A stretch of 64,000 nucleotides of DNA from Cronobacter dublinensis subsp. dublinensis LMG 23823 (GTDB lineage: Bacteria > Pseudomonadota > Gammaproteobacteria > Enterobacterales > Enterobacteriaceae). Position numbers and translations under genes: made by a program. This document shows, piece after piece, positions 12,186 through 21,695 of this stretch (position 1 is the stretch's first letter; each line of letters begins with the position of its first letter). The DNA lies in the NCBI RefSeq assembly GCF_001277235.1, contig NZ_CP012266.1, positions 372,001 to 436,000 on the forward strand, in the 5' to 3' direction. The notes beneath the pieces were generated by a model. The model did not search any database and was not told the origin of the DNA. It worked only from the letters and a program-made list of their open reading frames with translations.

Positions 12186-13211
12186 TTAACGCACCGGCGG
12201 CGCGTACTGGATCCCGCCTTTATTCCAGAGATTGTTCTGGCCGCGTTTGATCTTCAGCGGGCTCTCCTGGCCTACGTTACGCTCGAAGATCTCGGCATAG
12301 TTGCCGACCTGTTTGATAATGTTGTAAGCCCATTTATTATCAAGCTTCAGGTCCTTGCCGTAGTCGCCTTCTTTACCTAACAGGTGCGCCATATCCGGTG
12401 TCGAAGGACTCGCGGCTTTAGCGTCCACGTTTTTGGAATCGATGCCCATCTCTTCGGCATTCAGCATGGCGAACAGCGTCCAGCGCACAATAGAGAACCA
12501 CTCTTCATCGCCGCGACGAACGACCGGGCCCAGCGGTTCCTTGGAAATAACTTCTGGCAGCACGATCCACTCCGCCGGGTTGCTGAGCTTAATACGCAGC
12601 GCGTAAAGCTGAGACTGGTCGGAGGCGAGCGTATCGCAGCGGCCCGATTCCAGCGCTTTGGCCGATTCATCGGAACGGTCGAAAGTCACCGGCGTATATT
12701 TCATCTTGTTGGCTTTAAAGTAATCCGCCACGTTCAGCTCGGTATCGGTGCCCGCCTGAATACACACCGTCGCGCCGTCCAGCTCTTTGGCGCTTTTCAG
12801 GCCCGCTTTGTTATGGGTTAAAAAGCCGATGCCGTCGTAATAGGTTACGCCGGTGAAAGCCATACCCATGCCCGCGTCGCGCGATGAGGTCCAGGTCGTA
12901 TTACGGGAGAGAACATCCACTTCGCCGGATTGCAGCGCGGTAAAACGCTCTTTCGCGGTCAGCGGGGTATATTTCACTTTTGAGGCGTCGCCAAAGACAG
13001 CGGCGGCCACGCCGCGGCAGACATCAACGTCGATGCCGGTAAATTTGCCGCTGGCGTCCGCGTAGGAAAAGCCCGGCAAACCGTCACTGATGCCGCACTG
13101 TACAAAACCTTTCTTTTTCACACTGTCCAGCGTGGCGCCGGCATGGGCCTGATTAACAACGGCGAACAGCGTGCCAGCGGCGGCCAGAGTGGCGATCATC
13201 ATCTTCTTCAT
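12186..13211 (-). CDS. yhdW: Periplasmic amino-acid-binding protein YhdW (AapJ type)
   Basis: This is the periplasmic receptor of the transporter. The 341-residue protein begins with a signal peptide (MKKMMIATLAAAGTLFAVV, cleavage likely after AHA at residue 24). The SBP_bac_3 fold follows, with the family motif FTGIDVDVCRGVAAAVFGD (about residues 57-75). The frame is intact, whereas yhdW is annotated as a pseudogene in E. coli K-12. It is first in the operon, so expression of the importer should start in the region upstream of 13211. Confidence 0.94.
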   Translation of the reverse strand: MKKMMIATLAAAGTLFAVVNQAHAGATLDSVKKKGFVQCGISDGLPGFSYADASGKFTGIDVDVCRGVAAAVFGDASKVKYTPLTAKERFTALQSGEVDVLSRNTTWTSSRDAGMGMAFTGVTYYDGIGFLTHNKAGLKSAKELDGATVCIQAGTDTELNVADYFKANKMKYTPVTFDRSDESAKALESGRCDTLASDQSQLYALRIKLSNPAEWIVLPEVISKEPLGPVVRRGDEEWFSIVRWTLFAMLNAEEMGIDSKNVDAKAASPSTPDMAHLLGKEGDYGKDLKLDNKWAYNIIKQVGNYAEIFERNVGQESPLKIKRGQNNLWNKGGIQYAPPVR

Positions 13212-13695
13212 AATGCATCCTGTGTGGCGAGAATTATCGTTATAGATATAAGGCGACCGGGAGGCGCCAGTTTGCTGTCTGTGGCGTAAGCCATAGGGGG
13301 TAAAGCAAAGGGAATGCCAGGTTTACAACAGCCGGAAAACGCAGTGCGCTGATGTATTAAGCGAAGTGTAGACATAAAAGGAAAAAATAAGCGCACTGAA
13401 AAAGTGCAAAAAGACAATGTACGCCACATTTTGGAGCAAAATAAGGCGGGTTTTATTCGGGGGAGCGGGCGAGTGATTTCCTGCGTTAATATTGCAGGAA
13501 CAAGCAATGGGAAAGCCTGTGGGATAACTCACGCGATAAAATAAAATTAAGCAGCAATGAGGTTTAAAAACAAAAGGTGAATCAAAGGCGTTTTTTATTA
13601 TGCGCCAAAGCAATGCCAAAATTTTACCTTATGGCGGAGGCTGCACCGTTTTAAAGCAGCGAGGCGGGCGCAGAAATGACCCGCCAGGCATTGCC
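13212..13695. other. Gene-free region upstream of yhdW
   Basis: This 484-base stretch is more A/T-rich than its surroundings. It should hold the yhdW promoter and the 3' end of the yhdV transcript. Frames up to about 99 codons exist on the minus strand, but they lack family resemblance and plausible composition. No clear promoter hexamers or hairpins stood out. Confidence 0.5.
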
Positions 13696-13917
13696 TTATT
13701 TACTCAGCGCGATAATGCCCATTGTTAACCCGGCAAGCGCGGCGGCGCCACCCGCGACGGCACCCGCGGTTTCCCAGTTATCCTGCGTTGTGCCTTTCAT
13801 GCAGGTATTGGTATGCACCAGACGGCCCTGATCGTCATACACCGGGACGCAAGGAGAATCATGCGCGCAGCCAGCCAGTAAAGTACACAGCAGCGCGGCG
13901 GGAACGAATCTTTTCAT
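13696..13917 (-). CDS. yhdV: Small putative outer-membrane lipoprotein YhdV
   Basis: This 73-residue protein has a lipoprotein signal peptide with lipobox LLAGC (lipid-modified Cys17). A glycine/alanine-rich C-terminal segment (AVAGGAAALAGLTMGIIAL, about residues 51-70) resembles a glycine-zipper membrane region. Length and position between acrF and yhdW match E. coli YhdV, whose function is unknown. Two further cysteines (C23, C39) might form a disulfide. Confidence 0.88.
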   Translation of the reverse strand: MKRFVPAALLCTLLAGCAHDSPCVPVYDDQGRLVHTNTCMKGTTQDNWETAGAVAGGAAALAGLTMGIIALSK

Positions 13918-14267
13918 TATTCACCTCTACAGAATAAACCGCTCTCCCGAAACGATATGAGTTGATAAATAATTTATCGGGCGCGGACAATACAAGAAGG
14001 TTATCACGCGTTCAGGCGCCCGTTGAGCAGACAATAATTGCAATTCATGTGAAATGTAAAAAAGATGGAAAAGCGCCGCGTCATTCAGGGCTAATGTGAA
14101 GAGATTATGGAGAATAAGACTTGTCTGTATCGAACCGGTAGCAACGAGCCCGGAATAATACTCTAATGCCGGTAATGGGTTGCGTGATTTTTAATGATAA
14201 TGCCATGCGAGGAATAGGATAAGCGGAATAAAACATAGGCGCCATCAAGGCGCCTTGTTTACCTGGT
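13918..14267. other. Gene-free region between acrF and yhdV
   Basis: The 350 bases hold the acrF-side terminator hairpin (14237-14255). The A/T-rich rest presumably contains the yhdV promoter. No other element was recognised. Confidence 0.5.
14231..14255 (-). terminator. Probable terminator of acrEF
   Basis: On the minus strand an AGGCGCC / GGCGCCT hairpin is followed by ATGTTTTATT, 12 bases past the acrF stop. The T tract is interrupted, so strength is uncertain. Confidence 0.7.
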
Positions 14268-17200
14268 TTACGGTTTGCCGTCGTGTTTCATAAAGCGCCG
14301 ACGGATCACCACGAAAAAGACTGGTACGAAGAAAATGGCGAGCAGCGTGGCGCTCAGCATTCCGCCCATCACACCCGTGCCGACCGCGTTCTGCGCGCCG
14401 CTGCCCGCGCCATGATTGAGTACCAGCGGCAGCACGCCGAGAATAAACGCCAGCGAGGTCATCAGAATGGGACGCAGACGCAAGCGCACCGCCTCAAGTG
14501 TTGCTTCCGTCAGGCTCCGGCCCTCTTTTTCCATCAGATCCTTGGCGAACTCGACAATCAGAATGGCGTTCTTTGCCGACAGCCCGATCGTCGTGAGCAG
14601 GCCCACCTGGAAATAGACGTCATTATTCAGCCCGCGCAGCGACGCCGCCAGCAGCGCGCCGATAATCCCGAGCGGCACCACCAGCATCACTGAAAACGGA
14701 ATCGACCAGCTTTCATAAAGCGCCGCGAGACACAGGAACACCACAACCAGCGAGATAGCGTACAGCGCGGGTGCCTGGTTACCGGAAAGCCGCTCCTGAT
14801 AAGAAAGCCCCGTCCAGTCGTAGCCGATACCCGCAGGCAGTTTGCTGGCGAGGTTTTCCATCATCGCCATTGCTTCGCCGGTGCTGCGACCTGCGGCCGC
14901 CTCGCCCAGTATTTCCATCGACGGCATCCCGTTATAGCGCTCCAGGCGCGGCGAGCCATAAATCCAGTGCGCCGTCGTAAACGCCGAGAGCGGCACCATG
15001 TCGCCGCCGCTGCCGCGCACGTACAGCGTCTCGATATCCGAGGGTAGCATACGGAACGGGGCATCGGCCTGGACATAGACTTTTTTCACACGGCCCCGGT
15101 CGATAAAGTCATTCACGTATGTGCCGCCCAGCGCGGTCATAATCGTCTGGTTGATATCCGGGATAGTGACGCCCAACGCCTGCGCCTTCTCCTGATCGAC
15201 ATCCAGTTTGAACTGCGGTGTATCCTCAAGGCCGTTCGGGCGAACGCGCGTCAGCAGATCCGGATGCTCACGCACCATGCCGAGCAACTGATTACGCGCC
15301 TGCGTCAGCGCGTCATGCCCGAGGTTGGCCTGATCTTTAAGCTCGAAGTCAAAGCCCGTCGCAGTGCCCAGCTCAAGAATGGCTGGCAGGTTAAACGGAA
15401 ACACCAGCCCGTCCTGGATTTTACTGAACGCATGGCTGGCGCGGGCGACAATCGCCCCAACGCTATTTTGCTGACCGGCGCGCGCCTCCCAGGGTTTCAG
15501 GCTGATAAACGCGATCCCGGCGTTCTGTCCCTGGCCGCTGAAGCTAAAGCCGCTGACGGTAAACACGGACTCGACATTCGCTTTCTCGTCATTCAGGTAA
15601 TAATGACTTACCTGGTCGAGCACCTGCTGGGTGCGCGCCTGCGTCGCACCGGACGGCAGCTGCACCATCGTCATAAACACGCCCTGGTCCTCTTCCGGCA
15701 AAAAGGAGGTTGGCAGGCGGACAAACAGCACCGTCATCCCGACGACAATCAGCAGATACAGCAGAAGGTAGCGCCCCGTTTTGCGCAGGATACCGCCCAC
15801 GCTTTGCGTATAGTGGTTAACGCTCAGATCGAAACGCGCGTTAAACCAGACGAAAAATTTCGCTTTTTGCGCGTGGTGGTCATCGCTTACCGGTTTGAGC
15901 AGCGTGGCGCACAGGGCTGGCGTGAGAATTAACGCCACCAGGACTGACAGCGCCATTGAAGAGACGATAGTCACGGAAAACTGGCGGTAGATAGCGCCAG
16001 TAGAGCCGCCAAAGAACGCCATCGGCACGAAGACCGCGGAGAGCACCATTGCAATCCCCACCAACGCGCCCTGGATCTGCGACATCGACAGCTGCGTCGC
16101 CTCTTTGGGCGGCAGTTTCTCCTCCACCATCACGCGCTCGACGTTTTCCACCACGACGATGGCGTCATCCACCAGCAGCCCTATCGCCAGGACCATCCCG
16201 AACATCGTCAGGGTGTTGATGGAATAGCCGAATGCCGCCAGCACCGCAAAGGTGCCCAACAGCACCACCGGCACGGCAATGGTCGGGATAAGGGTCGCGC
16301 GCAGGTTCTGCAGGAACAGATACATCACCAGGAAAACCAGGATAATGGCTTCAAACAGGGTTTTCACCACCTCGTGAATGGAGATCTTCACAAATGGCGT
16401 GGTGTCGTAGGGGTAAACCACTTTCATGCCCTGCGGGAAATAGCGCTGCAAATCGGCGAGCGTGGTTTTGATAGCGTTCGCGGTATCAAGCGCATTGGCG
16501 CCGGTGGCGAGTTTGATCCCAAGACCCGTCGCAGGCTGACCGTTAATTTTGGTCAGCATATTGTAGTTTTCACCGCCAAGTTCAATGCGCGCCACATCGC
16601 GCAGACGCACCTGCGAGCCGTCCGGATTCACTTTTAGCATCACGCGGCCGAACTCTTGCGGATCTTTAAGGCGCGTCTGGGCAATGATCGAGGCGTTCAG
16701 CTGCTGGCCCGGTACGGCGGGGGTGCCGCCCAGCTGGCCTGCGGCTATCTGGTTATTCTGCGCTTTCAGCTGATTGATAACGTCCAGCGGCGTGAGCTGG
16801 TAGTTATTCATTGCATGCGGATTAAGCCAGATGCGCATGGCGTACTGCGCGCCGAAAAGCTGTACGTCACCCACGCCATTGGTGCGGCTGATGGTGTCTT
16901 TCACATCGGAGGAGACGTAGTCGGCGATATCCTCCTGCGTCAGCAGCGGATTGTCGCTGATAAAACCGGCCACCAGCAGGAAACTGCTGCTGGCCTTCTC
17001 GACGCTCACGCCCTGTTGTTGTACCTCCTGCGGCAGCAGTGGCATCGCCAGTTGCAGCTTGTTCTGCACCTGTACCTGCGCGATATCGGGATCGGTGCCG
17101 GAGGTAAACGTCAGCGTGACGGTCACGCCGCCCGCCGAATCGCTGGTGGAAGACATATACATCAGGTTATCGATGCCGTTCATATTCTGCTCGATAACCT

Positions 17201-17387
17201 GCGTCACGGTATCCTGCACCGTCCGGGCGTCAGCGCCCGGATAGGTTGCCGAGACCGCAATAGCCGGTGGCGCAATCGTCGGATACTGGGCGATGGGGAG
17301 CTGTAAAATCGCCAGTGCGCCCGCCATCATCATGATGATCGCCAGAACCCAGGCGAAGATGGGACGTTGAATAAAAAAGTTAGCCAT
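14268..17387 (-). CDS. acrF: RND multidrug efflux pump, inner-membrane subunit AcrF
   Basis: This is the proton-driven inner-membrane transporter of a tripartite drug pump that works with AcrE and an outer-membrane channel such as TolC, not encoded here. The 1039-residue protein has the AcrB/AcrF start MANFFIQRPIFAWVLAI and twelve predicted helices in two repeats. The TM4 proton-relay pair is present (GLLVDDAIVVVENVERV, Asp-Asp near 407/408), as is the TM10 lysine (IGLSAKNAILIVEFA). It lies 9 bases after acrE. Assignment as AcrF rather than AcrB rests on the neighbouring acrS and yhdV. Confidence 0.93.
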   Translation of the reverse strand: MANFFIQRPIFAWVLAIIMMMAGALAILQLPIAQYPTIAPPAIAVSATYPGADARTVQDTVTQVIEQNMNGIDNLMYMSSTSDSAGGVTVTLTFTSGTDPDIAQVQVQNKLQLAMPLLPQEVQQQGVSVEKASSSFLLVAGFISDNPLLTQEDIADYVSSDVKDTISRTNGVGDVQLFGAQYAMRIWLNPHAMNNYQLTPLDVINQLKAQNNQIAAGQLGGTPAVPGQQLNASIIAQTRLKDPQEFGRVMLKVNPDGSQVRLRDVARIELGGENYNMLTKINGQPATGLGIKLATGANALDTANAIKTTLADLQRYFPQGMKVVYPYDTTPFVKISIHEVVKTLFEAIILVFLVMYLFLQNLRATLIPTIAVPVVLLGTFAVLAAFGYSINTLTMFGMVLAIGLLVDDAIVVVENVERVMVEEKLPPKEATQLSMSQIQGALVGIAMVLSAVFVPMAFFGGSTGAIYRQFSVTIVSSMALSVLVALILTPALCATLLKPVSDDHHAQKAKFFVWFNARFDLSVNHYTQSVGGILRKTGRYLLLYLLIVVGMTVLFVRLPTSFLPEEDQGVFMTMVQLPSGATQARTQQVLDQVSHYYLNDEKANVESVFTVSGFSFSGQGQNAGIAFISLKPWEARAGQQNSVGAIVARASHAFSKIQDGLVFPFNLPAILELGTATGFDFELKDQANLGHDALTQARNQLLGMVREHPDLLTRVRPNGLEDTPQFKLDVDQEKAQALGVTIPDINQTIMTALGGTYVNDFIDRGRVKKVYVQADAPFRMLPSDIETLYVRGSGGDMVPLSAFTTAHWIYGSPRLERYNGMPSMEILGEAAAGRSTGEAMAMMENLASKLPAGIGYDWTGLSYQERLSGNQAPALYAISLVVVFLCLAALYESWSIPFSVMLVVPLGIIGALLAASLRGLNNDVYFQVGLLTTIGLSAKNAILIVEFAKDLMEKEGRSLTEATLEAVRLRLRPILMTSLAFILGVLPLVLNHGAGSGAQNAVGTGVMGGMLSATLLAIFFVPVFFVVIRRRFMKHDGKP

Positions 17388-17396
17388 GACGTCACC

Positions 17397-18539
17397 TTAC
17401 TTCGCAGGCGCGGTAACGGGTGTCACGACGGCGCCCGGATGCGCTTTCTGCAATCCGCTGACGATAACTTTCTCGCCCGTTTTAAGTCCGCCGGTAACCA
17501 GCCAGTTTTCTTTGATAGCCTGGCCTGTGGTGACGATGCGGTTTTCCACCTGGTTTTTCTCATTCACCACCATCACCATCGCCTCGCCGCGCGGGGTGCG
17601 GGTGACGCCCTGCTGCGGCACAAGGATGGCGTCAGGCTGCACGCCTTCATGAATGCGGGCGCGAACAAACATGCCCGGCAACAGGAGATGCTGCGGGTTG
17701 GGGAAAATCGCCCGTAGTGTGATCGAGCCGGTGCTTTCATCCACGGTCACGTCGGAGAATTGCAGTTTGCCTTTGAGCGGGTAGGCATCGCCGTTTTCCA
17801 TCACCAGCTCGACGTTACCGGCATCGCTCTCTTTCTCAACCTGCCCCTGCGCCATGGCTTGCTTCAGACGCAGAAAATCGGTGCTGGACTGCGTGACATC
17901 CACGTACATCGGGTCGAGCTGCTGCACCGTCGCCAGTTCATTCGCCTGACTGCTGGTGACCAGCGCCCCTTCGGTCACGCTCGATTTGCCGATGCGTCCG
18001 CTAATTGGCGAGGTCACTTTCGTCCAGGCCACGTTAATACGGGCGCTCTCCAGCGCAGCCTGCGCCGCCGCGACGCTTGCCTCAGCCTGATGGGCGTTCG
18101 CCACCGCTTCGTCATACTCCTGTTTGCTGATGTACTGCGTTCCCGTAAGCGCCGCGTAGCGTCGCACCGTCAGACGCGCCATCTCGGCGGCGGCCTGCGC
18201 TTTGGCGAGGCTGCCCCGCGCGTTTTGCCATGCGGCCTGATACATCGCCGGATCTATTTGGTAGAGCGATTGACCGGCCTCGACATCCGCGCCTTCGGTG
18301 AAATTTCGCTTAAGGACGATGCCGCTTACCTGCGGTCGCACCTGCGCTACGCGATATGCGCGGGTGCGGCCCGGCAGTTCGGTGACGACCGCCACGGACG
18401 CTGGCTGTACCACATGAACCGTCACCTGAGGCGCAGAGGCTGCGGCGGCGTTATCGGCTTGATTATCACAACCTGTCATCCCTGACGCACAGAGGTACAG
18501 GCCAAGGGGCATAAGCAGAAGCCTGGCATAATTGGTCAT
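17397..18539 (-). CDS. acrE: RND efflux periplasmic adaptor AcrE
   Basis: This is the periplasmic adaptor that links AcrF to the outer-membrane channel. I chose the ATG at 18539, giving 380 residues, because it begins a lipoprotein signal peptide with lipobox MTGC (Cys24). The longer frame up to 18656 adds 39 residues without a signal. Order: lipoyl half-motif (QVSGIVLKRNFTEG), alpha-helical hairpin rich in Ala (about residues 100-170), second lipoyl half (VTSPISGRIGKS), then beta-barrel and membrane-proximal domains. It is the first gene of acrEF and divergent from acrS. Confidence 0.93.
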   Translation of the reverse strand: MTNYARLLLMPLGLYLCASGMTGCDNQADNAAAASAPQVTVHVVQPASVAVVTELPGRTRAYRVAQVRPQVSGIVLKRNFTEGADVEAGQSLYQIDPAMYQAAWQNARGSLAKAQAAAEMARLTVRRYAALTGTQYISKQEYDEAVANAHQAEASVAAAQAALESARINVAWTKVTSPISGRIGKSSVTEGALVTSSQANELATVQQLDPMYVDVTQSSTDFLRLKQAMAQGQVEKESDAGNVELVMENGDAYPLKGKLQFSDVTVDESTGSITLRAIFPNPQHLLLPGMFVRARIHEGVQPDAILVPQQGVTRTPRGEAMVMVVNEKNQVENRIVTTGQAIKENWLVTGGLKTGEKVIVSGLQKAHPGAVVTPVTAPAK

Positions 18540-18917
18540 TGCTGTTCCTTTATTAGCAGTAATACGATATCCACCGTCAGGCCGGTAGCAGGAATAAGGG
18601 TGAGATGAAAATAACAGAGCGCTATCGTACAAATAATTGAGCGCCTGTGTCAGCAATCCTTATTTAATCGGACATCGCAAAAGCATCAGAAAGCAAAGGA
18701 AGGTCTTCATTTGTTTTTAAATTTATGATTTCTGAAATTAAGTTGTTACTGGCTGCGTAAAATTATTTCGTGCAAGAAATGTATTTTGCTGTCGCATCTA
18801 ATTAATTAAATCATTCTTTAAATCTATATATAAAAATCACAGGTCTTAATACAGAAGCTGTGATAAAACGCCGGAAAGAATTTAATGGATATCAGCCAGG
18901 AAAAGGCGAGGTGATTT
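18540..18917. other. Divergent acrE-acrS regulatory region
   Basis: This 378-base region separates divergent genes and is markedly A/T-rich. It contains an imperfect dyad at 18773-18790 (GCAAGAAATGTATTTTGC) that could be an operator. A/T-rich control regions of this kind are typical H-NS targets, and acrEF is H-NS-silenced in E. coli; both points are inference here. No coding sequence is seen. Confidence 0.5.
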
Positions 18918-19565
18918 ATGGCCCGGAGAACCAAACAAGAGGCGCTGAAAACGCGCCAGCAGTTGATCGATGCCGCTATCTTTACGTTTGCCGAGCGCGG
19001 GGTGGCGCATACCACGCTTGCTGATATCGCGCGCGCCGCAGAAGTGACGCGCGGTGCGGTGTACTGGCACTTCACCAGCAAAGCGGAGCTGTTTAATGAA
19101 ATCTGGCAGCAGCAATTGCCCGTAAGAGACATTATTCGTGCGCAGATTCCGGCGCAGGTTTGGCGCGACCCCTTGCTCTTATTACGGGAGACATTTATCG
19201 CCGCGCTGCAATATATCGCCAGCACGCCGCGCCAGCGCGCGTTGTTGCAAATTCTGTATCGTAAATGTGAATTTGATGACTCGATGACCTCAGAGGCCGA
19301 CATCCGCGAGCGAATTGGGTTTAGCCGGCGTTATGTCGGGGAATTATTGCGTCAGGGCATTGCGGAGAACAAAATAGCAGGCTCGCTTGATGTCGATATT
19401 ATGTTAACGATTTTACACGGCTGCCTGAGTGGTATTCTGAAAAACTGGTTATTTCAGCCCGATACTTGCGATCTTTTCAGATTAGCGCCCGTGCTGGTGG
19501 ACAATATGTTGCGGATGCTGCCGCGCCCAGAAAATAACGACGCGGCGGTTTTAATCGCGCAATAA
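18918..19565 (+). CDS. acrS: TetR-family repressor AcrS (EnvR)
   Basis: This is a local regulator of efflux genes. The 215-residue protein has the AcrR-type TetR N-terminal domain. Its helix-turn-helix spans about residues 33-52 (TLADIARAAEVTRGAVYWHF). The C-terminal ligand-binding half shows the AcrR-like LLRETFIAALQYIASTPRQR. It is divergent from acrEF, as acrS is in E. coli, where it represses acrAB. The ATG at 18918 follows a purine-rich GGCGAGG. It converges with the MHYT-GGDEF-EAL gene across a 27-base gap. Confidence 0.92.
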   Translation: MARRTKQEALKTRQQLIDAAIFTFAERGVAHTTLADIARAAEVTRGAVYWHFTSKAELFNEIWQQQLPVRDIIRAQIPAQVWRDPLLLLRETFIAALQYIASTPRQRALLQILYRKCEFDDSMTSEADIRERIGFSRRYVGELLRQGIAENKIAGSLDVDIMLTILHGCLSGILKNWLFQPDTCDLFRLAPVLVDNMLRMLPRPENNDAAVLIAQ

Positions 19566-19592
19566 CGGCGGTGTTTAACCTCCGGGGAAAGT

Positions 19593-21695
19593 TCAGCCAG
19601 GCTCGCGTTGTTCAACGGTTGTCGCCGTCTGCGGATGCTCCAGATTATCGCCCTCTCGGGTGATCACATCCGGCGTCAACGGCCTGCCGAGCAGATAGCC
19701 CTGGAGCGTATTGCAGCCCAGCTCGGTAAGAAACTGCTGCTGCTCGACGGTTTCCACGCCTTCGGCGACGACACGCAAATTAAGGGTTTTCGCCAGCGCG
19801 ACGATAGCAGAGACAATCGTCGCGTCCTCGCCCTCGGCGCGCAGTTCATTGACAAACGCGCGGTCAATTTTCAGCTCGCTGGCGGGCAGCCGCTTCAGAT
19901 AGAGCAGGCTCGAATAGCCGGTGCCGAAGTCATCGATAGACGCCTTCACGCCCAGCTCGGTGAGCCGGGTAAGCAGGCGTACGCTCTCATCCGGGTTGCT
20001 CATCGCCGTGGTTTCTGTCACTTCCAGAATCAGCTTATCGGGCGCGACCTGATGGCGCTCAAGACAGCCCATCACCATTTCCACCAGATCCGGCTGTTCA
20101 AACTGCATGGTAGAAAGGTTGACCGCGACCGACCACTGCGGGTGGCCCGCCTCGTGCCACGCATTCAACTGGCGGCAGGCTTCATCCAGCACCCACTCGC
20201 CAATGCTGATAATCATCCCGGTTTTTTCCGCGAGCGGCAGGAAGGCGTCGGGGGAGAGCAGCCCGTATTGCGGATGCTGCCAGCGCAGCAGCGCCTCAAA
20301 ACCGACCACCGGCCCGGACGGCGCCTGAAACTTCGGCTGGTACATCAGGCGCAGCTCTTTGCGCTCGCGCGCCAGCCAGAGATCGTTCATCAGCTGAAGC
20401 TGGGTTTGCGCCTGAGTGTTCATTGAGGGCTGGAAAAAGCTGTAGCCGTTACGGCCAGTATGCTTGGTGTGGTACATCGCGGCATCGGCGTTAAACATCA
20501 GCTCGCGACCATTTTTGCCGTCGTGAGGGTAGAACGCGATGCCGACGCTCAGCGTCACTACCAGTTCATAGGGCTCAAGCGAAAACGGTTTATCGATGGC
20601 ATGTACCAGCGCGTTGGCGAGCGCTGCCGCGTCATTGGGCTCGTCGGTTTCCGCCAGTAGCACGAACTCATCACCGCCGATGCGCGCTAGCGTAAACTGC
20701 CCTTTCAGTAGCTCCCTGAGACGCTCGGTGACGGCAACCAGCAGCCGGTCGCCGGTGTTATGCCCGTAAGCGTCATTCACCGCCTTGAAGCCGTCGAGAT
20801 CCATAAACATCAGCGCAAAGCGGCTCGCTTCGCGATCGGCTTTATGGATGGCCTGATCGAGACGATCCTCCAGCAGCACGCGGTTCGGCAGACGGGTCAG
20901 CGTATCGTGCAGCGCCAGCTGGGCCAGCTCCTTGTTGGCTTCGGCAAGCGAAGAGGCGAGCAGCGAGGTGCGCGCCTGCAGGCGCGCGTCAAACATCGAG
21001 ACCAGCAGCGTAATGCCAAGAATGGCGAGGGTCACCAGCGTCACGACGAGCGCCAGCCAGCGGGTATTCACGCCCATGTGCGTGGCGTGCGTATGGCCGG
21101 GGAAGTTGGCCGCCAGCATGCCAGTATAATGCATACCCGCGATGGCTATACCCATAATAACGGCGGCGCCCGCGCGCATCAGCGCTACGCGTCCGACATC
21201 CTGGCGCAGCCGGAAGGTCAGCCACAGCGCGGCCGCAGAGGCCAGCAGGGCAATGATGACCGACAGCGCCACCCAGCCCCATGACCAGACAATACCGGGC
21301 TCCACCAGCAGCGCGGCCATGCCGGTATAGTGCATCGCCGCAATCCCGCAGCCCAGCACCAGCGTGCCGGGGACAAGACGCGAGACGTTTAAGTCGGCGC
21401 CGCACACCAGTTGCAGCGCGAACAGCGACGAACCAATGGCAATCAGCAGCGACAGCGCTGTGATGAGCGGGTCATAGCTCAGCGTCACCGGCAGGCTCAT
21501 CGCCAGCATGCCGATAAAATGCATGGCCCAGATGCCGATCCCCATGGCGACGCTGCCGCCAACCAGCCAGACGCGCGCGACATAGCCGCTGCTGGTGGTC
21601 ACGCGTCCAGCCATATTCAGCGCGGTGCTTGAAGCCAGAATGGCCACGATAAACGAGGTTACAACAAGGATATTGTCGTAATGACTAACCAGCAT
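19593..21695 (-). CDS. Membrane MHYT-GGDEF-EAL cyclic-di-GMP protein
   Basis: This is a 700-residue inner-membrane protein that could both make and degrade cyclic di-GMP. The N-terminal MHYT sensor has about seven hydrophobic helices and the motifs AMHFIGM (57-63), AMHYTGM (120-126) and GMHYTGM (187-193). These are proposed to bind copper and sense a diatomic gas. The GGDEF domain has an intact GGDEF at 340-344 and no RxxD inhibitory site just before it. The EAL domain has E467-A468-L469, DDFGTGYSS and ILEVTET, consistent with an active phosphodiesterase. It occupies the place of yhdJ-yhdU between acrS and fis in E. coli. Net activity cannot be told from sequence. Confidence 0.92.
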   Translation of the reverse strand: MLVSHYDNILVVTSFIVAILASSTALNMAGRVTTSSGYVARVWLVGGSVAMGIGIWAMHFIGMLAMSLPVTLSYDPLITALSLLIAIGSSLFALQLVCGADLNVSRLVPGTLVLGCGIAAMHYTGMAALLVEPGIVWSWGWVALSVIIALLASAAALWLTFRLRQDVGRVALMRAGAAVIMGIAIAGMHYTGMLAANFPGHTHATHMGVNTRWLALVVTLVTLAILGITLLVSMFDARLQARTSLLASSLAEANKELAQLALHDTLTRLPNRVLLEDRLDQAIHKADREASRFALMFMDLDGFKAVNDAYGHNTGDRLLVAVTERLRELLKGQFTLARIGGDEFVLLAETDEPNDAAALANALVHAIDKPFSLEPYELVVTLSVGIAFYPHDGKNGRELMFNADAAMYHTKHTGRNGYSFFQPSMNTQAQTQLQLMNDLWLARERKELRLMYQPKFQAPSGPVVGFEALLRWQHPQYGLLSPDAFLPLAEKTGMIISIGEWVLDEACRQLNAWHEAGHPQWSVAVNLSTMQFEQPDLVEMVMGCLERHQVAPDKLILEVTETTAMSNPDESVRLLTRLTELGVKASIDDFGTGYSSLLYLKRLPASELKIDRAFVNELRAEGEDATIVSAIVALAKTLNLRVVAEGVETVEQQQFLTELGCNTLQGYLLGRPLTPDVITREGDNLEHPQTATTVEQREPG

